From contig NZ_BNBD01000023.1 in the NCBI RefSeq assembly GCF_014654785.1, positions 1 to 64,000 of the forward strand: a stretch of DNA of 64,000 nucleotides. The letters are read 5' to 3'. The translations under genes and the position numbers were made by a program. Below the pieces are notes generated by a model. It was given only the letters and a program-made list of their open reading frames with translations. It was not told the origin of the DNA and ran no database searches. The stretch comes from Streptomyces mashuensis (lineage in GTDB: Bacteria; Actinomycetota; Actinomycetes; Streptomycetales; Streptomycetaceae). Positions 40,745 to 48,298 of this stretch are shown in pieces (the stretch's first letter is position 1; every line of letters begins with the position of its first letter).

Positions 40745-41710
40745 ATGAAGCGCAAGGCTCTTGCCGTGGGCGCGGCCGCCGTCGTGGTCGCCGCCGCTGC
40801 CGCCGGCACCGCCCTGGCCGTGCTGCCGGACGACGCCGCCGGTGGCGACCGTTCCGGCGCCGAAACCGTCTTCTTCGCCGGCAGCATGTCCGGTGACCAG
40901 GAGGTGCCCACGCCCGGCGGGCCCGCCGTGGGCGACAAGGACGGCCGGGCCCTGGTCTTTCTGCGGGTGCGGGGCGACGAGGTGGCGTACGCCTTCACCT
41001 TCCGGGGGATCGCGACGCCCACGGCCGGTCATGTGCACCAGGGCGGGCGCGGGAAGAACGGGGACGTGAAGATCCCCTTCTTCATGTCGAGTGCGTCGAG
41101 TGCGCCGAGTGCGCCGAGCACGTCGAAACTGCCCGACGGGCGGACGTCGGTGACGGGCACGGTCAAGGTGCCGGACCGCGAGCTGCTCGCCTCGCTCACC
41201 TCCGCTCCCGGCGGCTTCTACGCCAACCTGCACACGGGAGAGTTCCCCGGTGGGGCGGTCCGCGGCCAGCTCCACCGGCTCGCCGCGCCGGTCGACATGG
41301 ACACGGTGGCCCGGCGCGGCTTCCAGGCGTCCGTGGTCCGGGGCAGCCAGGTCTACGCCTGCGTCAAGCAGCCCGACGGGTCGGCGGCGTTCACGCAGGA
41401 GAACGTGTCCGCCGCCCTCGGCGGCAACATCGCCCACTCCTTTGTACGCCCCGGCGGCGCCCCGCAGTGGAAGGCGCCGGACGGTTCGGCGGTCACCGGC
41501 GAGGTGACGGACAAGGCGCCCAATGGCGCGGGAAACATCCCCGAGCTGGACCTGAAGGCGACACGGTCGGGCGCGGACAAGGGGCTGCTGGCGGACACCC
41601 GGGAGGTCCTGCGCCTCAACACGCGCGGCGGCGTCGCCCCGGCCGGGACGTGCACCCCCGGGCAGCGGGCGGCCGTGCCGTACACGGCGGACTACGTCTT
41701 CGTCCCCTGA
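40745..41710 (+). CDS. secreted CHRD-DUF3455 protein
   Basis: 321 residues. Signal peptide (MKRKALAVGAAAVVVAAAAAG), then a CHRD domain (about 40-170; MSGDQEVPTP, HVHQGGRGKNG, FYANLHTGEFPGGAVRGQL, the last being its hallmark) and a DUF3455-like domain (about 180-321; VYACVKQPDG, HSFVRPGGAPQWKAPDGS). A Ser/Ala/Pro run sits inside the CHRD part. Extracellular, function unknown; CHRD folds are beta-sandwiches. Divergent from the ECF sigma gene. ATG 40745 follows CTGGGGGAACC. The 3' end overlaps the convergent kinase gene by 19 bases. Confidence 0.85.
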   Translation: MKRKALAVGAAAVVVAAAAAGTALAVLPDDAAGGDRSGAETVFFAGSMSGDQEVPTPGGPAVGDKDGRALVFLRVRGDEVAYAFTFRGIATPTAGHVHQGGRGKNGDVKIPFFMSSASSAPSAPSTSKLPDGRTSVTGTVKVPDRELLASLTSAPGGFYANLHTGEFPGGAVRGQLHRLAAPVDMDTVARRGFQASVVRGSQVYACVKQPDGSAAFTQENVSAALGGNIAHSFVRPGGAPQWKAPDGSAVTGEVTDKAPNGAGNIPELDLKATRSGADKGLLADTREVLRLNTRGGVAPAGTCTPGQRAAVPYTADYVFVP

Positions 41711-42738
41711 TGAGGCCGGCCCGGCCCTCCGGCCGGGGCCGGGGGCGGGTACGTGGCGCGGAGGCGCTGGTGGGCGGCCGTCGGGGCGCCGAGGTGGTCG
41801 AGGCCGAGGAGGGCGGCGCCCAGGACGGGTGGGGTGGTCACGACGCGGGGCTCGGCCAGGGGGGCCTCGGCAGCCAGGCGGGCCGTCAGGTTGTCGATGA
41901 GCAAGGGGTGACGGGCGGCCAGGACGCCGCCGCCGAGGACGACGGGGGTGGGTTCCTCCAGCAGGCCGAGCCGGCGGAGGGCGATCACGGCGAGGCGGGT
42001 GATCTCGTCGGCCTGGCGGTCGACGAGGCGGCGGGCGACGGGGTCGCCGGCGTCGGCGGTGGCGAAGAGCACGCGGACCAGTTCGTGCAGGCGCTGCTGC
42101 GGCAGCAGTCCCAGGTGGATCGCTTCCGCGACGGCGTTGGCGCCCGGCAGGTCGAAGTGGGCGCCGATGGCGGCGGACAGCGCGGTGGGGACGCCCCGGC
42201 CGTCCTCCGCGCGGGCGGCGTGCCACATGGCGGCGGTGGCGAGGCACGCGCCGCCGCCCCAGTCGCCGGTGAGCCTGCCGAGGGCGGGGAACCGGGCGGT
42301 GCGGCCGTCCGGCAGCAGCCCGGCGCAGTTGATGCCGGCGCCGCAGACCACGGCGACGCCGCGCGGCCCGTCGGTGCCGGCCCGCAGCAGGCCGAACGTG
42401 TCGTTGGCGACGCCGGTGGTCAGGCCCCACGGCCGGGCGGCGACGGCCGCTCGCAGCCGCTCCTCCTGCACCGGCAGGTCGGCGTTGGCGAGGCAGGCGC
42501 TGACCCGGGTGGTGAGCACGCGCCCCGGCCGGAGGCCGGCCTGGGCGGCGGCCTCCGCGACCAGGGGGGCGAGTCCCTCGACCGCCTCGTCGGCCCCGTC
42601 GTGCCGGGGCCGGAAACCGGCGCCCCGGGCCGTGCCGAGGACCGTGCCGTCGAGGGCGACCAGGGCGACGTCGGTCTTGCTGTTCCCGGCGTCGACGGCG
42701 AGGACGCCCGGGATCTGTTCCGTCTGCCGCCGCATCAT
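41692..42738 (-). CDS. BadF/BadG-type N-acetylglucosamine kinase-like sugar kinase
   Basis: 348 residues of the ASKHA fold. VDAGNSKTDVAL is the phosphate-1 motif, VVCGAGINCAG phosphate-2 and VVLGGGVLAARHPLL the adenosine motif; TGDWGGGACLATAAMW is typical of GlcNAc kinases of this branch. It phosphorylates a hexosamine or related sugar. ATG at 42738 is one base from the GH4 stop, so it is translated with it in the ROK operon. A second ATG follows directly. Confidence 0.85.
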   Translation of the reverse strand: MMRRQTEQIPGVLAVDAGNSKTDVALVALDGTVLGTARGAGFRPRHDGADEAVEGLAPLVAEAAAQAGLRPGRVLTTRVSACLANADLPVQEERLRAAVAARPWGLTTGVANDTFGLLRAGTDGPRGVAVVCGAGINCAGLLPDGRTARFPALGRLTGDWGGGACLATAAMWHAARAEDGRGVPTALSAAIGAHFDLPGANAVAEAIHLGLLPQQRLHELVRVLFATADAGDPVARRLVDRQADEITRLAVIALRRLGLLEEPTPVVLGGGVLAARHPLLIDNLTARLAAEAPLAEPRVVTTPPVLGAALLGLDHLGAPTAAHQRLRATYPPPAPAGGPGRPHQGTKT

Positions 42739-42739
42739 G

Positions 42740-44047
42740 TCAGGCCCAGCTCAGGTGGGCGCGGTTGTGGGCGATCAGCCGGTCCGTCAGCCGGTCGGCC
42801 CGTTCGGCCTGGCCGATCAGCGGATGGGCGAGCAGTGCGCTGTGGACCCGGTCGTACCCGCCCTTCAGCGCGGCCTCCAGGGCGAGCTGCTCGTAGGCGG
42901 TGACGTGGGCGATGAGGCCGGCGTACAGCGGCTCGACCGGGCGTACGGGCAGGGGCCGCACGCCGTCGGTGTCCACCGCGGCGGGCACCTCGATCACCGC
43001 GTCGTCGGGGAGGAAGGGCAGGGTGCCGTCGTTACGGGTGTCGACCACCTGGACGCCGGCCCCGTCCCCGGAGCCGGATCCGGAGCCCGTGCCGAGCAGT
43101 GCTGCGACGAGCTGGACGGCGGCCTCCGAGTAGAAGGCACCGCCGCGCTGGGCGAGGAGGTCCGGTTTGGTGTCGAGTGCGGGGTCCGCGTACATCTCCA
43201 GCAGCTGCCGTTCGATGGCGGCGACGCGGGAGGCGCGCGAGCCGTTGGTGCGCAGTTCGTCCACCACCGTGTCGTGCTGGTAGAAGTACCGCAGGTAGTA
43301 GGAGGGGACGGCGCCCAGCCGCCGGATCAGCGGGAGCGGCAGGCGCAGGTCGGCGGCGATCTGCTCGCCGAAGCCGACCAGCAGCTCGGGCAGCACCTCG
43401 CGGCCGCCGGTGGCGCCGGGCGTGTCGAGCAGGGTGACGCCGCGTTCCCAGGTGAGGTGGTTGAGGCCCACGTGGTCGAGGCGGATCCGTCCGGGGTCGA
43501 CGCCCAGGTGCCGGGCGAACCTCCGCTGGAAGCCGATCGCCACGTTGCACAGGCCGACGGCCCGGTGGCCTGCGGTGAGCAGGGCCCGGGTGACGATGCC
43601 CACCGGGTTGGTGAAGTCGACGATCCAGGCGCGGGGCGCGGTGCGGCGCACCTGTTCGGCGATGCCGAGGACGACCGGGACCGTGCGCAGTGCCTTGGCG
43701 AGGCCGCCGGCGCCGGTGGTCTCCTGGCCGACGCAGCCGCACTCCAGCGGCCACGTCTCGTCCTGCTCGCGCGCCGCCTGCCCGCCGACCCGCAGCTGGA
43801 GCAGCACGGCGTCGGCGTCCTCCACGCCGGCCGCCACGGAGGCGGTGGTGGTGACGGTGGCCGGGTGGTCCTGGCGGGCGAGGATGCGGCGGGCGAGGCC
43901 GGCGACGCGTTCGAGGCGTTCGGCGGCGGGGTCGACGAGGACGAGTTCGCCGACGGGGAGGGTGTCCCGGAGGCGGGCGAGGCCGTCGGCGAGTTCGGGG
44001 GTGTAGGTGGAGCCACCGCCGACGACGGCCAGCTTCAGTGCGGACAT
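42740..44047 (-). CDS. family GH4 6-phospho-beta-glucosidase-like hydrolase
   Basis: 435 residues. VVGGGSTYTPELADGL is the NAD-binding GGGS motif; VDFTNPVGIVT, LCNVAIGFQ (Cys metal ligand) and LDHVGLNHLTW (His metal ligand) are GH4 hallmarks. GH4 enzymes use NAD+ and Mn2+ to cleave phosphorylated glycosides by an oxidation-elimination route. It sits 15 bases after the ROK gene and one base before the kinase gene, so the operon phosphorylates a sugar or disaccharide and splits it. A GSGSGSG insertion near 325 is unusual. Confidence 0.88.
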   Translation of the reverse strand: MSALKLAVVGGGSTYTPELADGLARLRDTLPVGELVLVDPAAERLERVAGLARRILARQDHPATVTTTASVAAGVEDADAVLLQLRVGGQAAREQDETWPLECGCVGQETTGAGGLAKALRTVPVVLGIAEQVRRTAPRAWIVDFTNPVGIVTRALLTAGHRAVGLCNVAIGFQRRFARHLGVDPGRIRLDHVGLNHLTWERGVTLLDTPGATGGREVLPELLVGFGEQIAADLRLPLPLIRRLGAVPSYYLRYFYQHDTVVDELRTNGSRASRVAAIERQLLEMYADPALDTKPDLLAQRGGAFYSEAAVQLVAALLGTGSGSGSGDGAGVQVVDTRNDGTLPFLPDDAVIEVPAAVDTDGVRPLPVRPVEPLYAGLIAHVTAYEQLALEAALKGGYDRVHSALLAHPLIGQAERADRLTDRLIAHNRAHLSWA

Positions 44048-44062
44048 CAGCCCTCAGCTCCT

Positions 44063-45259
44063 TCAGTGGTGGGTGGTGAAGACGGTGTCCCGGACGGTGG
44101 TGAGGGCGCGTTGCAGGGCGCCGCGGAGCACGGGGTGGCCGCGGACGGTGCTGGAGCGCACCTCGGGGCGGGCGACGGTGAGGTCGTGCAGGGCGTCCTG
44201 GACCAGGGCGCGCAGCCGTTCGCCGCCGGCGGCGGGCACCTCGCCGGCGAGGACCAGGAGTTCCGGGTCGACGACGGTGACGATCGACGCCAGGCCCAGG
44301 GCCAGCCGTCCGGCGAGCCCGGTGAGGAAGGAGTCGCCCTTCCCCGGCGTGTGCAGGGCTTCGGCGACGGCCTGTCCGGCGGTGGGCGCGGTCAGGCCGT
44401 GCTGCCGGGCCAGGGCCAGGACCGCCGGGGCGCCGGCGAGTTCCTGGAAGCCGCCGGAGTTCTTCCGGCGGACGTCGCGGACGACGGGCGCGCCGGGCAG
44501 CGGCATGTAGCCGACCTCGCCCGCGCCGCCGGTGAAGCCCCGGTGCGGCCGGCCCCCGATGACGACGGCCGCGCCGATGCCCCTTCCGGCCCAGAGGAGG
44601 ACGAAGTCGTCGCAGCCGCGGGTCGCGCCGTGGGTCTGCTCGGCGACGGCGGCGAGGTTGACGTCGTTCTCGACGGACACGGGTGCGCCGATGGCGGCCC
44701 GTAGCGCGGGGACGAGCTGCGGGGAGTGCCAGCCGGGCAGGTGGGCGGCGTAGCGCAGCCGGCCGGTGGCCGGGTCGAGGGCGCCGCCGATGCCGATGAC
44801 GGCCTGGTCCACCGCCCCTGGGGGGAGGCCGGCCGCCCGTACGGTGCGGGCGACGGCGTGGGCGACCTCGGTGGCGGTGGCGTCCGTGGCCCAGCCCGTG
44901 GTGGGGGCGCGGTGCTCGGCGAGCGTGGTGCCGGTGAGGTCGGCGACGGCGACCCGGACCTCGGTGCTGGTCACGTCGAGGGCGGCGACGTGGGCGGCGG
45001 CCGGGTTGACCTGGTAGAGCCGGGCGTTCGGGCCGGGCCCGCCGGCCGTGGTGCCTACGGGCACGACCAGCCCGGCGGCCTCCAAGCGGGCCAGCAGCTG
45101 GGAGGCCGTGGGCTTGGACAGCCCGGTGAGCGTGCTGATCCGGCTGCGGGACAGGGGTCCGTGGGCGAGCAGCAGGTCGAGGGCGGCGCGGTCGTTGAGG
45201 GCGCGCAGCAGGCTGGGCGTGCCGGGGGTACGGGCGTGGTGCTGTCCGGGGGTGGTCAC
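44063..45259 (-). CDS. ROK-family transcriptional regulator
   Basis: 398 residues: winged helix LSRSRISTLTGLSKPTASQLL (in parts, about 35-60) and a ROK sugar-kinase-like domain (IGIGGALDPATG, VENDVNLAAVAEQ, GRGIGAAVVIGG, GGAGEVGYMPL). The Cys zinc triad of active ROK kinases is replaced (GAPVVRDVRRKNSGGF), so it is a sensor rather than enzyme. First gene of the operon with GH4 and kinase; an operator lies between its -35 and -10. Confidence 0.9.
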   Translation of the reverse strand: MTTPGQHHARTPGTPSLLRALNDRAALDLLLAHGPLSRSRISTLTGLSKPTASQLLARLEAAGLVVPVGTTAGGPGPNARLYQVNPAAAHVAALDVTSTEVRVAVADLTGTTLAEHRAPTTGWATDATATEVAHAVARTVRAAGLPPGAVDQAVIGIGGALDPATGRLRYAAHLPGWHSPQLVPALRAAIGAPVSVENDVNLAAVAEQTHGATRGCDDFVLLWAGRGIGAAVVIGGRPHRGFTGGAGEVGYMPLPGAPVVRDVRRKNSGGFQELAGAPAVLALARQHGLTAPTAGQAVAEALHTPGKGDSFLTGLAGRLALGLASIVTVVDPELLVLAGEVPAAGGERLRALVQDALHDLTVARPEVRSSTVRGHPVLRGALQRALTTVRDTVFTTHH

Positions 45260-45321
45260 GTCCTGGGAGCCCCTTCCGCAGCCGCCGGGGGTGAAGCACT
45301 GACCGTCAACCGTTCCGCCGC

Positions 45322-45352
45322 ATTATCAGGAAGGTTTCCTGTCGGTTGTCAA
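45322..45352 (-). promoter_or_regulatory. promoter of the ROK operon with operator in the spacer
   Basis: On the minus strand TTGACA (45352-45347) is a perfect -35 and GATAAT (45327-45322) a good -10, 19 bp apart. Within the spacer is the palindrome CAGGAA-GGT-TTCCTG (45327-45341), similar to the AGGAAA-TTTCCT sites of actinobacterial ROK repressors. Binding here would block RNA polymerase, giving autorepression of the operon. Confidence 0.75.
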
Positions 45353-45365
45353 TGGGCCGGACCCC

Positions 45366-45568
45366 TCGTCTCGCACTGGGGAACGCTCCACCACGTGCAG
45401 ACGCAGCCGTCGCAACAGGGGCAGCTGCACATCGCCGTACGGGGCGGTGCCGGTCTCGAAGCGTTCTACGGGAGGCTCGGCTGGCGCGAGACCGGCCGGC
45501 GGCCCGGTGTGCTCCGGCTGCCGGCGGGCGACCGCGACGAGGTGCTCATGTGCCTCGCCCCGCTCTGA
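45366..45568 (+). pseudogene. GNAT acetyltransferase remnant, 5'-truncated with an internal deletion
   Basis: A forward frame ending at TGA 45566-45568 reads VSHWGTLHHVQTQPSQQGQ, then directly QLHIAVRGGAGLEAFYGRLGW and RLPAGDRDEVLMCLAPL. LHHVQT...Q.G is the acetyl-CoA-binding start of a GNAT domain, and LHIAVRGG.GLE.FYG.LGWRE its C-terminal strand and helix, but about 20-30 residues that normally join them are missing and there is no N-terminus or start codon. It reads as a decayed acetyltransferase. Its beginning coincides with the ROK promoter. Confidence 0.6.
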
Positions 45569-45700
45569 CGCCCGGGGAGGGGAACTCCCGCCGGGGTGAC
45601 CGGTAGTTGGCCGAAGACGATCTCTTCTCCGTACGCCCGGTGCAGCAGGATGGCCGTCGCTCATACGCGTCCATCCGCGTCCATCCGGCAAGGAGTTCCC

Positions 45701-46831
45701 GTGGCACGCATTCGAGGCAAGTGGAGACTCGCAGCAGTGGCCGGCGCGGTGGTCGCCGCCGTGTCGGTGCTGCCGGCGCCGGCCCAGGCGAAGAGCCGGG
45801 CACAGGGCGATCACGCGGCCACGCAGGCGGCGCTCCAGGAGTTGCAGGCGGTGGGCGGTCCGGGGGCCGGGCTGTACGCCGGGGACCGGGGCGAGTCCTG
45901 GAGCCTCGCCGTCGGTACCGGGGACACCGGTGGGCAGCGCCCGGTCCGGCCCACGGAGCACTTCCGCATCGGCAGCCAGACCAAGACGTTCACCGCCGTC
46001 GCGGTGGTGCAGCTGGCCGACGAGGGCAAGGTGTCCCTCGACGCCCCGATCGAGCGGTACTTGCCCGGTGTCGTCAGCGGCAACGGCTACGACGGCAACG
46101 CCATCACCGTGCGGCAGCTCCTCCAGCACACCAGCGGCATCCCCACCAGCAACCCGGCGGCGCAGGCCGGTCCCGACGGCACGTACACGCTGGCCGCCCT
46201 GGTGCGGGACGGGCTGAGCCACCCGCCGGCGTCGGCGCCGGGGGCGGCCTTCCACTACAGCAACACCAATTTCGAAATCCTCGGCATGCTCGTCGAGAAG
46301 ATCACCGGGACGCCGGTGGGCCGGGTGATCACCAGCCGGATCATCGAGCCCCTGGGCCTGACCGAGACCCGTTTCCCGGCGCCGGGCGACCGGAGCCTCG
46401 CCACGCCCTACGTGCACGGCTACCGCGGCCTGCGGGTGGGCCCGCTGTTCTTCTGGCGTGACGTGACCACCGAGTTCGAGCCGTCGGTGTTCCTCAGCGC
46501 GGGGGCGATGACCTCCACCGAGCAGGACATGGTCACGTTCTACCAGGCGCTCGTCGACGGGAGGCTCCTGTCGCCGGCGGGCCTGGCCGAGATGCAGAAG
46601 GTCAGCGCCTACGCCCCGTACGGCCTGGGCCTGAACCGTCTGGACCTGCCCTGCGGCCGGGTGGCGTGGGGGCACACCGGCGGGGTGCCCGGGTACCTGT
46701 CGTTCACGATGGCGTCGGCCGACGGCCGTCACGTGGCCGTGATGACCAACTCCGAGGCCGTGCTGAATCTCGACGCCGCGATGGCGAAGATGTACGCCGC
46801 CGCGAGCTCGGCGATGTGCGAGAACCCCTGA
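45701..46831 (+). CDS. secreted serine hydrolase, DD-carboxypeptidase R61-like
   Basis: 376 residues from GTG 45701, with AAGGAG five bases upstream. Signal peptide (GKWRLAAVAGAVVAAVSV, cleavage near PAQAKS), then SQTK (SxxK nucleophile), YSN (YxN) and HTG near the end. These are the motifs of class C beta-lactamases and the Streptomyces R61 DD-carboxypeptidase. It probably trims or recognises peptidoglycan stem peptides outside the cell. A paralogue is at 10223-11461. Confidence 0.88.
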   Translation: MARIRGKWRLAAVAGAVVAAVSVLPAPAQAKSRAQGDHAATQAALQELQAVGGPGAGLYAGDRGESWSLAVGTGDTGGQRPVRPTEHFRIGSQTKTFTAVAVVQLADEGKVSLDAPIERYLPGVVSGNGYDGNAITVRQLLQHTSGIPTSNPAAQAGPDGTYTLAALVRDGLSHPPASAPGAAFHYSNTNFEILGMLVEKITGTPVGRVITSRIIEPLGLTETRFPAPGDRSLATPYVHGYRGLRVGPLFFWRDVTTEFEPSVFLSAGAMTSTEQDMVTFYQALVDGRLLSPAGLAEMQKVSAYAPYGLGLNRLDLPCGRVAWGHTGGVPGYLSFTMASADGRHVAVMTNSEAVLNLDAAMAKMYAAASSAMCENP

Positions 46832-46847
46832 CGGACCCCTGACGGGC

Positions 46848-46882
46848 CCCGGGCGGGCCGCCGGCCGTGCGGCCCGCCCGGG
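46848..46882. terminator. strong bidirectional terminator
   Basis: CCCGGGCGGGCCGC (46848-46861) and GCGGCCCGCCCGGG (46869-46882) form a perfect 14-bp stem with a 7-base loop between the convergent hydrolase and repeat-protein genes, 16 bases after one stop and 8 after the other. Confidence 0.85.
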
Positions 46883-46890
46883 CGCGGGCG

Positions 46891-47484
46891 TCAGGCGCGG
46901 ACGGTGTACCAGGCCCCGAGGCCGCCGCAGCCGCCCGCGCTGTAGGTGGTGCTGCGGTAGCCCGGCGGGATCGGGGAGCCGGGGCAGGTCCAGATGCCGT
47001 TGCGGACGAGCTGGTGGTACCAGGCACCGATGCCGTTGCAGCCGGTGCGGTTGTAGTTGGTGGTCACGTAGCCGGACGGGATGGGCGAGCCGGCGCAGGT
47101 CCAGCGGCCGTCACGGGCGAGCTGGTGGTACCAGGCGCCGATGCCGGAGCACCCGTTGCGGTCGTAGTTGGTGATGACGTAGCCGGAGACGATGGGCGAC
47201 CCGGAGCAGGTCCAGATGCCGTCCTGCACGGGCTGCTGGTACCAGGCGCCCGCGCCCCGGCACCCGTTGCGGTCGTACGCGGTGATGACGTACCCGTCCG
47301 GGACGGGTGCTCCCGAGCAGGACCAGCCGCCCGCGCGGGCCGCGGCGGTGGCGGGGGCCGCGCCGGTGAGGGCCGCGGCGATCAGTGCGAGGGCTCCCAG
47401 GGCCGCGGCGACCGCGCGCCGGACCACCGAGGTGCTGTGCGGGCCTGCACCCGAAGGGGCACTTAAACGGAACTGTCTCTTCAT
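46891..47484 (-). CDS. secreted protein of four 37-residue Cys-containing tandem repeats
   Basis: 197 residues. An N-terminal export signal (about 1-48) is followed only by repeats: residues 54-90, 91-127, 128-164 and 165-197 (last one shortened). Each starts W-T/S-C-x-G-x-P, has GYVITNYDRNGC-like centre and ends GAWYHQLVRDG-like, with Cys at positions 3 and 22, eight in all, so one disulfide per repeat is likely. The length and spacing suggest a small extracellular binding or wall-associated protein. I do not recognise a named family with certainty. Confidence 0.8.
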   Translation of the reverse strand: MKRQFRLSAPSGAGPHSTSVVRRAVAAALGALALIAAALTGAAPATAAARAGGWSCSGAPVPDGYVITAYDRNGCRGAGAWYQQPVQDGIWTCSGSPIVSGYVITNYDRNGCSGIGAWYHQLARDGRWTCAGSPIPSGYVTTNYNRTGCNGIGAWYHQLVRNGIWTCPGSPIPPGYRSTTYSAGGCGGLGAWYTVRA

Positions 47485-47640
47485 GTCACTCCGATCCCGT
47501 CGTCATGCTCATTTCATGACTGTCGCCGGAAAGAACAGCAGAGAACGGACGGGAAGTCAGGAGCTCCTGCCCCGATGTGACAAGGACGGCACACCGCGTG
47601 AACAGCGCCGCCGCCCGCCCCCGGCGTGGTAGGGGGAAGG

Positions 47641-48246
47641 ATGCGGCCCATGGACGACACCTTCCTGGAGACCCGGCGCATGAGGCTGCGCGCGTTCCGC
47701 GCGAACGACGAGGACCTCGGCCTCCTCGTCGCGCTGGACGCCGACCCCGACGTCATGCGGTACATCAACGGAGGCCGGCCGACCTCCCGCGAGGAGATGC
47801 GCACCCAGCGCCTCCCCCGGTTCCGCCACGTCCACCCGGGCCTGGGCACGTACGGCTACTGGGCCGCCGAGACGAGGGACGACGCCCGGGCGTTCCTGGG
47901 CTGGTTCGAGTTCCGGCCGCTGGTGGACGACCGCCCGGACGAGGTCGAACTGGGCTACCGGCTGCGCAAGGAGGCGTGGGGCCGGGGCTATGCGGTGGAG
48001 GGCTCCCGCGCGCTCATCCGGAAGGGCTTCACCGAACTCGGCGTCCGGCGGGTGACCGCCAACGCCATGACCGTCCACACGGCGTCGCGGCGGGTGATGG
48101 AGAAGGCCGGGCTCCGGTACGTCCGGACGTTCTTCGGCGACTGGCCCGACGTCGTGGAGGGCTCCGAGCACGGCGACGTCGAGTACGCCCTGACGAGGAG
48201 CGAGTGGGAGCGGGAACACCCCGGGTGCGGCATGGACGGGGAATGA
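47641..48246 (+). CDS. GNAT N-acetyltransferase, RimJ/RimL type
   Basis: 201 residues from ATG 47641, with GGGGGAAGG upstream (ATG 47650 is also possible). LETRRMRLRAFRANDEDL start, ELGYRLRKEAWGRGYAVEGSRALI acetyl-CoA site (RxxGxG/A as WGRGYA) and VTANAMTVHTASRRVMEKAGLRY end, all in parts, are the usual RimJ/RimL order. Substrate unknown. Confidence 0.87.
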   Translation: MRPMDDTFLETRRMRLRAFRANDEDLGLLVALDADPDVMRYINGGRPTSREEMRTQRLPRFRHVHPGLGTYGYWAAETRDDARAFLGWFEFRPLVDDRPDEVELGYRLRKEAWGRGYAVEGSRALIRKGFTELGVRRVTANAMTVHTASRRVMEKAGLRYVRTFFGDWPDVVEGSEHGDVEYALTRSEWEREHPGCGMDGE

Positions 48247-48298
48247 CCGCCCGTCACCTACGGTTGTGTGATCACTCAGGCACGACGAGGGGGCCGAC

